From positions 4,411,559 through 4,475,558 of the forward strand of contig NZ_CP089746.1 in the NCBI RefSeq assembly GCF_029541745.1: 64,000 nucleotides of DNA, in the 5' to 3' direction. The stretch is from Streptomyces sp. LX-29 (lineage in GTDB: Bacteria > Actinomycetota > Actinomycetes > Streptomycetales > Streptomycetaceae). Made by a program: the position numbers and the translations under genes. Each line of letters begins with the position of its first letter. The first letter of the stretch is position 1. The notes beneath the pieces were generated by a model. That model saw only the letters and a program-made list of their open reading frames with translations, was not told the DNA's origin and made no database searches. Below are positions 50,255-59,368 of the stretch, piece after piece.

Positions 50255-50885
50255 GGCGTCCTCCGTCTGTGCGGGCGGTCGATGGTCGGGCGGAGTGGGT
50301 CGGGTCGGGTCCGGTGAGGTCGGTCGTGGCGGAGGGTCGGGGCGGTCGATGGTCGGGCGGAGTGGGTCGGGTCGGGTCCGGTGAGGTCGGTCGTGGCGGA
50401 GGGTCGGGGCGGTCGATCGGGGTGGTCGATCGGGGTGTCGCGGAAGGGCGGCGGTCCTGGCGGCCGCACACGGGACCCGTCACGGAGTCGACCGTGGCCG
50501 GCGGCGTCGTCCACCGCGGGCCCGGACACCGGGCCCGCGCAGGTCGCTTGTCTCGGGGAGCGGTCCGTGGCCAGGCACGAGTCCCCCGCCGGCCCCGGGC
50601 GCCGGCTCAAGGCACCGGCTGCGGGTGTCGGTCAGGGTGTTGGGCAGGGCGTCGGTTCGGAGCCGGTTCGGGGGTCGGTTCGGGGGTCGGGCCTCGGCGG
50701 TGGGCCGGCTCGCCGAGGTGCTCGGGTACGGCGGCCGTGGAGGGCGGTGCTCATGAGGCCGGGCGAGTGGGGTCGGGGCTCAGGGGGCCGGGGTGCTCCG
50801 GTCGGGGCTCATGGGACGGGTCGGGTGGGGTCGGGGAACGAGACTGGGCCGTGGGGCTGGGCCGCGGGGTCGGGTGGGGCGGGAC
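50255..50885. other. 631-bp G-rich non-coding region with tandem repeats
   Basis: Between the SWIM and DUF5691 genes. Only compositionally biased open frames. It holds a 67-bp tandem repeat (listed) and, at about 50660-50700, a run of GGTTCGGGGGTC copies with many G-triplets on the plus strand that could form G-quadruplexes. Confidence 0.6.
50274..50417. repeat. 67-bp tandem repeat upstream of DUF5691
   Basis: GGCGGTCGAT recurs at 50274, 50341 and 50408, exactly 67 bp apart. The intervening unit (GGTCGGGCGGAGTGGGTCGG onward) is essentially identical in both copies. It begins 20 bp upstream of the DUF5691 start, so it lies in its 5' leader or promoter. Confidence 0.8.
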
Positions 50886-52391
50886 TCACAGGGGCACGGG
50901 GAGGGGGTCCCAGGTCGTCACGGGGGTGAAGCCGCGGTGGCCGCACTCGCCGAAGACCGTGATCGGGCCGCCGCCGGAGACGGCGGCGAGCTGCCACAGA
51001 TTGGCGCGGCCCAGGCAGCGCGGGTCGACGGGGAGGGCGGTGCCGGTGCGGGTGTCGGCCAGCTGCCAGCCCTCCCCGCGGGGTATCGGCGTGACCTGCG
51101 CGAGCACGGTGGGCCAGGCGTCCAGCCACGGGTCCGCCCGCAACGCCTCCCCGTACGCGGCCAGGGCGGCGGCCGGGTCGACGCCCGGCGGCGGCCCCGG
51201 CTCGAGGCGCGCGGGCGCGGACTCGGCGCGGCGGGGGCCCAGCACAGCGCGGAGCGGCCGGGCCGAGGGGTAGTAGACGAGGTCGGCGTCGAGCATCAGC
51301 CCGGTGGGGAACGCGAGCTCCGGGGCGCGGCCGGCGGCGCCGAACGAGAGCAGCAGCGCCATCCGCTCCGTGCGCTCCCCGCGCAGCCAGATCCGGCGCG
51401 TGGTGAGCCTGCCGTCGGCGCTGTCCTGCTGGCCGAGCACCAGCCAACGGTCCCGTACGGCGGGGCCCGAGGAGAGCACCTCGGCCGCGTTCGAACTGAT
51501 GCCGACGCGGGCGCGGGTGGTGGCGGCCAACTCCTCGGGCAGTTCGTCCAGATGGAGAAAGCCCTGGTTGAGCAGGTGGATGAGCGCGGCCTCCTCCAGC
51601 AGTCGGGCAGGCCAGCCGGGACCGGAGGCCCGGATGGCGCCCAGCTCGCGGACCCGCGCCTCCAGCCCGGGTGCCTGGGCGTCCACCATCCGGGCCGCCG
51701 TCTCGTCCCATGTCGCGTACGCGGCGTGCGCGTCGTCGACGTCGCCGGTCGCGGCCAGTCCCTCGCGCAGCAGGTCGGCCAGGCGGCGCTCCAACTCCGT
51801 GGCGCCGGCGGCGATCCGCTGCCCGCGGCGCTCGGCCCGCCGCCGGGCCGCCCCCGGATCGGCGGCCCCCGAGCCACCCGAGCCACCCGAGCCACCCGAA
51901 CCCCCCGGGACGTTCGAGCCGGCCGTGTCGTCGGCACCGCCGGCGCCGGGTGTCCCGCCCGCCGCCGCACGCTCGGACCGTCGCCGCCGACCGCTCAGCC
52001 ACCGCTCGGCCCACGGCGGCGGCTCGGTCGCCTCTCGTACAGCCCCCTCTCCCGTCTCGGCCGCCGCCCACAGCAACAACAGGCCCAGTGCGTGCTTGCA
52101 CGGAGACTTCCGGCTCGGGCACGTGCACGCGGCGGTCGGGCCGGTCGGCCCGGAGAGATCGACCACCGTCTGGTACGGCGTGCTTCCCCCGCCCTTGCAG
52201 AGCCCCCACACGGAGGTCCCCGGCGAAGACGCCCCCGCGCCCCCGTCCGGGTCCACCGCGCCGCTCGTGACCGTCCCCGTGTCCGACCACGGATCGGCGG
52301 TCGCGAGCCTGCTGCCCGCCTTGCGTGATGCGGCGTCAGGAGCCAGCTCCAGCACCTGCTCCGCCGTCCAGCGTTCCCCCTGCGGATTCAT
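50886..52391 (-). CDS. SWIM zinc-finger protein (YehQ-like)
   Basis: 501 residues. The SWIM motif CxCx6CxH is formed by Cys89, Cys91, Cys98 and His100 (CTCPSRKSPCKH), followed by a hydrophobic helix ALGLLLLW. A Gly/Ser/Ala linker (near 150-175) precedes a long helical C-terminal region. SWIM domains bind DNA or protein; E. coli YehQ has the same pairing with MoxR and VWA genes. The ATG at 52391 is the start because the DNA-damage-type promoter ends seven bases upstream, giving a leaderless mRNA; there is no ribosome site. It is divergent from the MoxR-DUF5682-VWA operon, so the two arms share a bidirectional promoter region. Confidence 0.88.
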   Translation of the reverse strand: MNPQGERWTAEQVLELAPDAASRKAGSRLATADPWSDTGTVTSGAVDPDGGAGASSPGTSVWGLCKGGGSTPYQTVVDLSGPTGPTAACTCPSRKSPCKHALGLLLLWAAAETGEGAVREATEPPPWAERWLSGRRRRSERAAAGGTPGAGGADDTAGSNVPGGSGGSGGSGGSGAADPGAARRRAERRGQRIAAGATELERRLADLLREGLAATGDVDDAHAAYATWDETAARMVDAQAPGLEARVRELGAIRASGPGWPARLLEEAALIHLLNQGFLHLDELPEELAATTRARVGISSNAAEVLSSGPAVRDRWLVLGQQDSADGRLTTRRIWLRGERTERMALLLSFGAAGRAPELAFPTGLMLDADLVYYPSARPLRAVLGPRRAESAPARLEPGPPPGVDPAAALAAYGEALRADPWLDAWPTVLAQVTPIPRGEGWQLADTRTGTALPVDPRCLGRANLWQLAAVSGGGPITVFGECGHRGFTPVTTWDPLPVPL

Positions 52392-52398
52392 GTGGACG

Positions 52399-52421
52399 AC
52401 GTTAGATTCCGCCACTGACAA
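52399..52421 (-). promoter_or_regulatory. PafBC-type promoter of SWIM gene
   Basis: Minus strand: TTGTCAGTG (52421-52413), eight bases, TAACGT (52404-52399). An exact match to TTGTCRGTG-N8-TAnnnT, seven bases before the ATG. Confidence 0.85.
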
Positions 52422-52457
52422 TCGCCCTGGCCTGCACGTTCGTTGACGCCGGACCGA

Positions 52458-52480
52458 TTGTCAGTGGGGTGGTGCAAGGT
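52458..52480 (+). promoter_or_regulatory. PafBC-type promoter of MoxR operon
   Basis: TTGTCAGTG (52458-52466), eight bases, CAAGGT (52475-52480), a near match to TAnnnT. Together with the opposite copy it forms a perfect 12-bp inverted repeat CCACTGACAATC / GATTGTCAGTGG (52412-52423, 52456-52467). About 50 bp separate the -10 from the ATG at 52533, so this arm has a normal leader with a GGGGAG ribosome site. Confidence 0.7.
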
Positions 52481-52532
52481 GGTTTTCAGATCCGGATCCC
52501 GGACCGAGTGACGAGCTGGGGGAGCTGTGACC

Positions 52533-53690
52533 ATGACTGTGCCCGGACCCGCGGACACGCCCTCGACGCCGGCCCAGACGCCGCCGTCCACCCCGTCCCC
52601 GACCCAGGCCCCGGCCGCTCTGCGACCGCATGCCGAGGACGCCTTCGCCGATGAGCTGAAGGCCCTCGCGGCCGCCGACGACCGGCCGCGGCCGGAGCGC
52701 TGGCGGCTCTCTCCCTGGGCGGTGGCCACCTACCTCCTGGGCGGCACGCTGTCCGACGGCACCGTCATCACCCCGAAGTACGTGGGCCCCCGGCGGATCG
52801 TCGAGGTCGCCGTGACCACGCTGGCCACCGACCGGGCGCTGCTGCTGCTCGGCGTGCCGGGCACCGCCAAGACCTGGGTGTCGGAGCACCTGGCGGCGGC
52901 GGTCAGCGGGGACTCGACGCTGCTGGTGCAGGGCACCGCCGGCACGCCGGAGGAGGCCATCCGCTACGGGTGGAACTACGCACGGTTGCTCGCGCACGGC
53001 CCCGACCGCGAGGCGCTGGTGCCCAGCCCGGTCATGCGGGCCATGGCGCGGGGGATGACCGCCCGGGTGGAGGAGCTGACCCGCATCCCCGCCGATGTGC
53101 AGGACACGCTGATCACCGTCCTGTCGGAGAAGACGCTGCCGATCCCGGAGCTGGGGGAGGAGGTCCAGGCGGTGCGCGGCTTCAATCTGATCGCGACGGC
53201 CAACGACCGTGACCGGGGCGTCAACGAGCTCTCCAGCGCGCTGCGCCGCCGGTTCAACACCGTGGTGCTGCCGCTGCCCGCCACGCCTGAGGACGAGGTC
53301 GACATCGTCGCCCGCCGCGTCGACCAGCTCGGCCGCTCGCTCGACCTGCCCGCCGCGCCCGAGGGCGTGGACGAGATCCGCCGGGTGGTCACCGTCTTCC
53401 GTGAGCTGCGCGAGGGCGTCACCTCCGACGGGCGCACCAAGCTCAAGTCGCCCTCCGGCACGCTCTCGACGGCCGAGGCCATCTCCGTGGTGACCGGCGG
53501 CCTCGCCCTCGCCGCGCACTTCGGAGACGGCGTGCTGCGCTCGGGCGACGTGGCCGCGGGCATCCTGGGCGCGGTCGTCCGCGACCCGGCGGCGGACCGC
53601 GTCATCTGGCAGGAGTACCTGGAGGCGGTCGTCCGCGAGCGCAAGGGCTGGAAGGACTTCTACCGCGCCTGCCGTGAGGTGAGCGCGTGA
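52533..53690 (+). CDS. MoxR-family AAA+ ATPase (YehL-like)
   Basis: 385 residues. The AAA core spans about 85-310: Walker A GVPGTAKT at 107-114, Walker B region reading VEELTRIP (179-186) instead of the usual DEINR, sensor 1 LIATANDRDRGV at 219-230, and arginine-finger region SSALRRRF. The N-terminal 60 residues are disordered. MoxR ATPases act as chaperones that load metal or remodel VWA-protein partners. Its stop overlaps the GTG of the DUF5682 gene, and the VWA gene follows, as in the E. coli yehLMPQ set. Under a predicted DNA-damage promoter. Confidence 0.92.
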   Translation: MTVPGPADTPSTPAQTPPSTPSPTQAPAALRPHAEDAFADELKALAAADDRPRPERWRLSPWAVATYLLGGTLSDGTVITPKYVGPRRIVEVAVTTLATDRALLLLGVPGTAKTWVSEHLAAAVSGDSTLLVQGTAGTPEEAIRYGWNYARLLAHGPDREALVPSPVMRAMARGMTARVEELTRIPADVQDTLITVLSEKTLPIPELGEEVQAVRGFNLIATANDRDRGVNELSSALRRRFNTVVLPLPATPEDEVDIVARRVDQLGRSLDLPAAPEGVDEIRRVVTVFRELREGVTSDGRTKLKSPSGTLSTAEAISVVTGGLALAAHFGDGVLRSGDVAAGILGAVVRDPAADRVIWQEYLEAVVRERKGWKDFYRACREVSA

Positions 53691-56600
53691 CCGCGTCGCG
53701 GCGGGGGGCGCGGGCTCCGCGCGGGGAGAGCGCGCCGGGCGGCGGTCGGCCGGGCGCCGGGCCGGGACCGGTCCTGCTGGGTGTGCGGCACCACGGGCCG
53801 GGCTCGGCGCGAGCGGTGCGGGAGGCGCTGGACGCCTGCCGACCTGCGATGGTGCTCATCGAGGGGCCACCGGAGGCGGACGCGCTGGTGGGCCTCGCCG
53901 CCGACGAGCGGATGAGGCCGCCGGTGGCGCTGCTGGCGCACCTCGTGAACGACCCGGGGCGCGCGGCCTTCTGGCCGCTGGCGGAGTTCTCGCCGGAGTG
54001 GGTCGCCATCCGCTGGGCACTGGCCCACGAGGTGCCGGTGAGCTTCATCGACCTGCCCGCCGCGCACTCGCTGGCGCTCGCCGCCGCCGGCCCGGGGAAG
54101 CCCGAGGCGGTCGAGCCGGAGGCGGTTGAGCCCGAGGCGGCGCGCCCCGATGGGGCGGCGGCGGACTCCGACGTGGCCGAGGACGACGCGTGCGGCGGCG
54201 ATCGGGCCGCCGGTGGCCCGGATGCCGGCGGCCCGGCCGGCGATGGCCCGTCTCGGGGCGGCCCGGCAGTGAGCGGTCCGGCCGGCGGTGTCCCCTCCGC
54301 CGGTGAACCGGCCGGCGCCGGCCCGGACATCGGCGCGACCGGCGTCAGCCCGGATGCCGGCGGTCCGGCAGCCGGTGCCCCCTCCGGCGACGACCTCGCC
54401 ATTGGTGACGACCCCGCCACCGGCGACGACCCCGCCACCGGTGACCCGTCCGGCGGGGACACGGAGGCGGCCGACGCGCGTGTGGACCCGTTGGCCGTGC
54501 TCGCCGGGGCGGCGGGGTACGACGACCCGGAGCGCTGGTGGGAGGACGTCGTGGAGCACCGCCGCGCGGCGGCGTTCCAGGAGGCTGGAGACGTCGACGC
54601 GGACGACAGCCACGCCGCCCGTGCGCTGGCCCCGTTCGAGGCGCTGGCCGAGGCCATGGCCGAGTTGCGCGCCGCGTACGGGCTCGGGGGCCACTCCCGC
54701 GACGCCGTGCGGGAGGCGCACATGCGGCTGCGGCTGCGCGAGGCACGGCGGGAGTTCGGGGACGCGGTCGCGGTCGTCTGCGGGGCGTGGCACGTGCCGG
54801 CGCTGTCCCAGAAGACCACCGTGACCGCCGACCGCGCCCTCCTCAAGGGGCTGCCCAAGGCCAAGGCGGAGTTGAGCTGGGTGCCGTGGACGCACCGCCG
54901 TCTGGCCCGGCACAGCGGCTACGGCGCCGGCATCGACTCGCCCGGCTGGTACGCCCACCTCTTCCACGCGTCCGACCGCCCCGTGGAGCGTTGGTTGACC
55001 CGGGTCGCCACCCTGCTCCGCGCCGAGGACCACGCGGTCTCCTCCGCCCATGTCATCGAGGCGGTGCGGCTCGCGGAGACGCTGGCGGTCATGCGCGGCC
55101 GCCCGCTGGCCGGACTGACGGAGACCCTGGACGCCGTCCGCGCGGTGATGTGCGAGGGCTCCGAGGTGCCGCTCGCCCTGGTCCACGACCGCCTGGTGGT
55201 CGGTGACGAGCTGGGCGAGGTGCCCGACTCCGCACCGGCCACCCCGCTCCAGCGGGATCTCACCCGCGCTCAGCGTTCGTTGCGCCTCAAGCCGGAGGCG
55301 CGGGAGCGCGAGCTGGACCTGGACCTGCGCAAGGACACCGACGCGGCGCGCGGCCGGCTGCTGCACCGGCTGCGGCTGCTCGGCATCGACTGGGGCGTCC
55401 CCGCCCGCTCCGCGCGGGCCAACATCGGCACCTTCCGCGAGACCTGGCGGCTGTGCTGGGAGCCGGAGCTGTCGGTACGGGTCGCCGAGGCGGGGGTGTG
55501 GGGGACCACCGTGCCGTCCGCCGCCACCGCCAAGGCGGAGTCGCTGGCGGCGGGGGCGTCGACGCTCGCCGAGATCACCGAACTCGCCGAGCGGTGTCTG
55601 CTCGCCGGCCTCTCCGACGCGCTCCCCGTCGTGATGCGCGCCCTGGCCGACCGCGCCGCGCTCGACGCCGACGTCGGGCACCTCGCCCAGGCCCTGCCCG
55701 CCCTGGTCCGCTCCGTGCGCTACGGCGATGTGCGCGGGACCGACACGGCGGCGCTCACGGACGTGGCCGCCGGTATCGCCGAGCGTGTGATCGTCGGCCT
55801 GCCGCCCGCCTGCGGCGGGCTCGACCGGGACGGGGCGGCCGAGATGCGCCGCCATCTGGACGCCGTGCACCAGGCGGTCGGCCTCCTCGCCGAGGCGCGG
55901 TCCGGCCCGGTGACGCCTGCCGCGAGTGATCCCGGCGACCCGTCCCCAGCCGGCGGTGACGACCCGGGCCGGCTGCCGCCCCCGCACGTCCGTTCCGACA
56001 TGGACGGGCTGGACGCCCGGTGGCGCGGCGCGCTGCGTGGGCTGGCCGACCGGGACGGCGTGCCGGGGCTGATCCGCGGCCGGGCGGCGCGGCTGCTGCT
56101 GGACGACGGGGCCCTGGCCGAGGGGGAGGCGGCGCGGCTGATGCGGCTGGCGCTCTCGCCGGGCACCGCGCCGCCCGAAGCGGCCTCCTGGATCGAGGGC
56201 TTCATCGGCGGCGGCGCGGGCGGCGGGATGCTCCTGGTGCACGACGAGCGGCTGCTGGCCCTGGTGGACGGCTGGCTGACCGGTGTGCCGGCTGACTCCT
56301 TCACAGATGTGCTGCCGCTGCTGCGCCGCACGTTCTCGGCGTACGAGCCCGGTGTCCGCCGCACCCTGGGCGAGCTGGTCCGCCGCGGCCCGGTCGACCG
56401 GTCGGGGGTCGCGGGGGCCGGCGGCGCCCCGCGCACCCCGCCCGCGCCCGGCTTCGGCCCGGAGCTCGACCCGGCGCGCGCGGCCGCCGTGCTGCCGACG
56501 CTCGCCCTGCTGCTGGGCCACCACCATCCCGGCGGTCCTCTCGACGCCGGCGGTCTCCGCGATGCCGGCGGTCCCGGTGGTCTCCGCGACTGCCCCGACG

Positions 56601-56845
56601 CCGGTGGTCACCCTGATGCCGGCGGCCGCCTCGACGCCGGCGGTCTCCGCGATGCCGGCGGTCCCGGTGGTCCCGGTGGTCTCCGCGACTGCCCTGGCGC
56701 CGGTGGTCATTCCGACGTCGGCAGTCGCCCCGGTCCCGGCAGCCGTCCCGGCGCCGGTGGTCATTCCGACGTCGGCGGTCGCCCCGACTCCGGTGGTTGC
56801 CGTGAGGCCATCGCCACGACGACCGGCGCGGAGGTGCGCGCATGA
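53687..56845 (+). CDS. DUF5682 protein of MoxR/VWA system (YehM-like)
   Basis: 1052 residues, cytoplasmic. It starts LLGVRHHGPGSARAVREAL (about 27-45), a block reminiscent of the EreA/ChaN/TraB-type fold; a later VVCGAWHVPAL block (about 362-372) supplies a second conserved His. Residues 140-265 are a low-complexity Gly/Pro/Ala/Asp insert. The central part (450-850) is helical. The C-terminal ~95 residues are GGLRDAGGP-type tandem repeats. Conserved parts match DUF5682, found between MoxR and VWA genes. The activity is unknown; a hydrolase-like role is proposed in comparative genomics, as I recall. GTG start overlaps the MoxR stop, and its stop overlaps the VWA ATG: strict translational coupling. 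Confidence 0.85.
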   Translation: MTASRRGARAPRGESAPGGGRPGAGPGPVLLGVRHHGPGSARAVREALDACRPAMVLIEGPPEADALVGLAADERMRPPVALLAHLVNDPGRAAFWPLAEFSPEWVAIRWALAHEVPVSFIDLPAAHSLALAAAGPGKPEAVEPEAVEPEAARPDGAAADSDVAEDDACGGDRAAGGPDAGGPAGDGPSRGGPAVSGPAGGVPSAGEPAGAGPDIGATGVSPDAGGPAAGAPSGDDLAIGDDPATGDDPATGDPSGGDTEAADARVDPLAVLAGAAGYDDPERWWEDVVEHRRAAAFQEAGDVDADDSHAARALAPFEALAEAMAELRAAYGLGGHSRDAVREAHMRLRLREARREFGDAVAVVCGAWHVPALSQKTTVTADRALLKGLPKAKAELSWVPWTHRRLARHSGYGAGIDSPGWYAHLFHASDRPVERWLTRVATLLRAEDHAVSSAHVIEAVRLAETLAVMRGRPLAGLTETLDAVRAVMCEGSEVPLALVHDRLVVGDELGEVPDSAPATPLQRDLTRAQRSLRLKPEARERELDLDLRKDTDAARGRLLHRLRLLGIDWGVPARSARANIGTFRETWRLCWEPELSVRVAEAGVWGTTVPSAATAKAESLAAGASTLAEITELAERCLLAGLSDALPVVMRALADRAALDADVGHLAQALPALVRSVRYGDVRGTDTAALTDVAAGIAERVIVGLPPACGGLDRDGAAEMRRHLDAVHQAVGLLAEARSGPVTPAASDPGDPSPAGGDDPGRLPPPHVRSDMDGLDARWRGALRGLADRDGVPGLIRGRAARLLLDDGALAEGEAARLMRLALSPGTAPPEAASWIEGFIGGGAGGGMLLVHDERLLALVDGWLTGVPADSFTDVLPLLRRTFSAYEPGVRRTLGELVRRGPVDRSGVAGAGGAPRTPPAPGFGPELDPARAAAVLPTLALLLGHHHPGGPLDAGGLRDAGGPGGLRDCPDAGGHPDAGGRLDAGGLRDAGGPGGPGGLRDCPGAGGHSDVGSRPGPGSRPGAGGHSDVGGRPDSGGCREAIATTTGAEVRA
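56541..56670 (+). repeat. 90-bp spaced direct repeat in DUF5682 C-terminus
   Basis: A 40-bp sequence starting TCGACGCCGGCGGTCTCCGC occurs identically at 56541-56580 and 56631-56670, exactly 30 codons apart, within a wider field of 15-18 bp GCCGGCGGT(C/T) repeats encoding DAGG/LRDAGGPGG. Confidence 0.8.
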
Positions 56846-58131
56846 CCAGTGAGGTGAGCGACATGACCGACGTGACCGGGGCCACCGCGGAGGGGTGCGG
56901 CCTCGACGCCGCCGACATTGCCGACACCGCTGAGGTCCGCGAGCGGCTGCGCCGTTGGCGGCTGGTGCTGGGCGGCGGCGGGGGCGACGCGGCCGACGGC
57001 ACGGGGTGCGTGCTGGGAAGTCGGGACGCCGCGATGGACCGAACCCTGGAGGCGCTCTACGGGGGCGACGGCAGCAGGGGCCCCGGCGGCCCCGGTGGCC
57101 CCGGTGCGGCCGCCGCGGGCGGTGGGGCCGCGCGGTCCGCGGGGCTCGGCGGGTCCGCGCCCCAAGTCGCCCGCTGGCTCGGCGACATCCGCGACGACTT
57201 CCCCACCTCGGTGGTCCAGGTCATGCAGCGCGACGCCATCGACCGTCTCGGGCTGTCGGCGCTGCTGCTGGAGCCGGAGATGCTGGAGGCGGTCGAGGCG
57301 GACGTGCACCTGGTGGGCACGCTGCTCTCGCTCAACAAGGCGATGCCGGAGACCACGAAGGAGACCGCGCGGGCCGTGGTCCGCAAGGTGGTCGAGGACC
57401 TGGAGCGGAGGCTCGCGTCCCGCACCCGCGCCACGCTGACCGGGGCGCTGGACCGCTCGGCCCGGGTCAGTCACCCGCGCCACCGTGACATCGACTGGAA
57501 CCGCACCATCCGGGCCAACCTGAAGAACTACCTGCCGGAGCACCGCACGGTCGTGCCGGAGCGGTTGGTCGGCTACGGCCGGACGGCGCACGGGGTGCGG
57601 AAGGAGGTCATTCTCTGCGTCGACCAGTCGGGCTCGATGGCGGCGTCCGTCGTATACGCCGCGGTGTTCGGCGCCGTGCTCGCCTCGATGCGCTCCATCG
57701 CCACCCGACTGGTCGTCTTCGACACCGCCGTCGTGGACCTCACCGACCAGTTGGACGATCCGGTGGACGTGCTGTTCGGGACCCAGCTGGGTGGGGGCAC
57801 GGACATCAACCGGGCGCTGGCGTACTGCCAGTCGCGGATCACCCGACCCGCCGACACCGTCGTGGTGCTGATCAGCGATCTGCACGAAGGCGGCATCCGG
57901 GCCGAGATGCTGAAGCGGGTGGCGGCGATGAAGGCGTCGGGGGTGCGGTTCGTGTCGCTGCTGGCGCTGTCGGACGAGGGCGCGCCCGCGTATGACCGGG
58001 AGCACGCGGGGGCGCTCGCGGCGCTCGGCGCGCCGGCCTTCGCCTGTACACCAGACCTGTTCCCGGAGGTGATGGCGGCCGCGATCGAGAAGCGTCAACT
58101 GCCCATACCGGACAAGGCGCCGCATCGGTAA
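56842..58131 (+). CDS. VWA-domain protein of MoxR system (YehP-like)
   Basis: 429 residues. The N-terminal helical region (30-240, with a Gly/Pro insert at 79-105) is followed by a von Willebrand A domain (255-400) with the MIDAS motif DQSGSMAAS at 261-269. The later MIDAS Thr is in GGGTDINRAL and the Asp in VLISDLHEGG. No signal peptide or membrane helix: cytoplasmic metal-binding adaptor, the expected client of the MoxR ATPase. ATG overlaps the DUF5682 stop (ATGA). Last gene of the operon. Confidence 0.92.
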   Translation: MTSEVSDMTDVTGATAEGCGLDAADIADTAEVRERLRRWRLVLGGGGGDAADGTGCVLGSRDAAMDRTLEALYGGDGSRGPGGPGGPGAAAAGGGAARSAGLGGSAPQVARWLGDIRDDFPTSVVQVMQRDAIDRLGLSALLLEPEMLEAVEADVHLVGTLLSLNKAMPETTKETARAVVRKVVEDLERRLASRTRATLTGALDRSARVSHPRHRDIDWNRTIRANLKNYLPEHRTVVPERLVGYGRTAHGVRKEVILCVDQSGSMAASVVYAAVFGAVLASMRSIATRLVVFDTAVVDLTDQLDDPVDVLFGTQLGGGTDINRALAYCQSRITRPADTVVVLISDLHEGGIRAEMLKRVAAMKASGVRFVSLLALSDEGAPAYDREHAGALAALGAPAFACTPDLFPEVMAAAIEKRQLPIPDKAPHR

Positions 58132-58306
58132 CCGGGGGGTTGCGCGGCCCCCCGTCCCTCGTGCAAGGATCAAGCCACCGGCCGGAACGTGTGGTCATCC
58201 GTTCGCCCGGCCAATCCAGACTCCCCGTCGCCACCCCCGTCGTAGCGCGCAGGCCCGCCATGCCGGGCGCCGCGGCGCACCGTCGTTCCCAGGGAAGGTT
58301 CCGCTC

Positions 58307-59269
58307 GTGTCCGTCGCGTTCACCGTCTCCGCCGCCGTGCGCCCCTCGCGCACGGTCGCGGCGCGGCGGGCGCTGCTGACCGTGCTCCTCCTCGGGGGCT
58401 TCCTCGCGCTGGCGTTCATCCTCGGCGGCAGCGCTCAGGCCGCGGAGCGGGGCGAAGGGACGGAGGTCCCTGTCGGCGCGGGCCGGCCAAGCGTCTCCCC
58501 GGCGCCCGACACCCGGGCGTCCGGCGTCGACCACGAGGTCGACGCCACCGAGACCCGTGACGGAGCAGGGGACGCGGCCGCCGTGCGCCGTCCCCGCTCC
58601 CTCAGCCCCGTCAAGGTCGTCGAGGCGACGCACCGGCGGACCGTGGAGCGCGTCGAGTCCACGGCCGAGACCGTGCGGGCCGTCGAGACGGTGCTGCGGG
58701 AGGCCGTGCGGCCGGTCACCGAGCCGGTGGAGCGCATCGCCGCGCCGGTCGGCGAGGTGGTGCGCGACACCACCGGCGCCCTGCCCGCGAACCCGGTCGG
58801 CGACGTCGGTCCCGGGGCGGGCGAGGACGCCCGCCCGGTCGACCCGACGACGCCGGATGACGTGGCCCGACCGGCGGCCGACGGCCGTGCGACGCCGGAC
58901 GTCACCGCGTCCGACCGCCGTGCGGCGGGGTCGACCGACGCCGCCAACGCGCCTGTCTCTCCAAGCAATTGGGACGTTCCCGTCCCGTCAGCCGATGTCG
59001 CCGACGATGCGCCGCGTCCCGTGGCGCGGGTGGCGGACGGCCGGTCTCGCGACGGGGAGTCCCCGGTGCCGAGCCGACTCCCGCGGGCCCCGTACGGGAC
59101 GGTGTCCTCGTCCGCCGGCGACGGCGGCGCCCCTCGCGGCGGGGACGCGCCCGCCGCCCTGCCGCCGTCCGGCGTGGCCCGCTTCGGGCTGGTGCCCGGC
59201 GCGGTGAGCGGCGACAGCTCCGCGCCGACGCGCGAGCGCTACCACGAAATCCTCGAATTCCCCGGCTAG
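58307..59269 (+). CDS. secreted low-complexity protein
   Basis: 320 residues. A signal peptide or membrane helix at about 24-46 (LLTVLLLGGFLALAFILGG) is followed by an acidic/Ala/Pro-rich, probably disordered region with a short helical VEATHRRTVERVESTAETV stretch (about 105-135). No family recognised. GTG start. The related helical pattern and proximity (100 bp) suggest it is cotranscribed with the repeat protein at 59369. Confidence 0.7.
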   Translation: MSVAFTVSAAVRPSRTVAARRALLTVLLLGGFLALAFILGGSAQAAERGEGTEVPVGAGRPSVSPAPDTRASGVDHEVDATETRDGAGDAAAVRRPRSLSPVKVVEATHRRTVERVESTAETVRAVETVLREAVRPVTEPVERIAAPVGEVVRDTTGALPANPVGDVGPGAGEDARPVDPTTPDDVARPAADGRATPDVTASDRRAAGSTDAANAPVSPSNWDVPVPSADVADDAPRPVARVADGRSRDGESPVPSRLPRAPYGTVSSSAGDGGAPRGGDAPAALPPSGVARFGLVPGAVSGDSSAPTRERYHEILEFPG

Positions 59270-59368
59270 GGCAGACCGTCTCCCCCGTCTGCTGAAGACC
59301 TGCCGCGCGGGGGCGGGACAGGTCTGCCCGTTCGCCAACTCCACGAATTCGAAGGACTTTTCTTCACC

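Noticed and set aside
53660..56764. 1034-codon minus-strand frame opposite DUF5682
   Set aside because: Shadow of the coding strand with Arg/Val/Gly bias; the plus strand has conserved motifs and coupled starts and stops.
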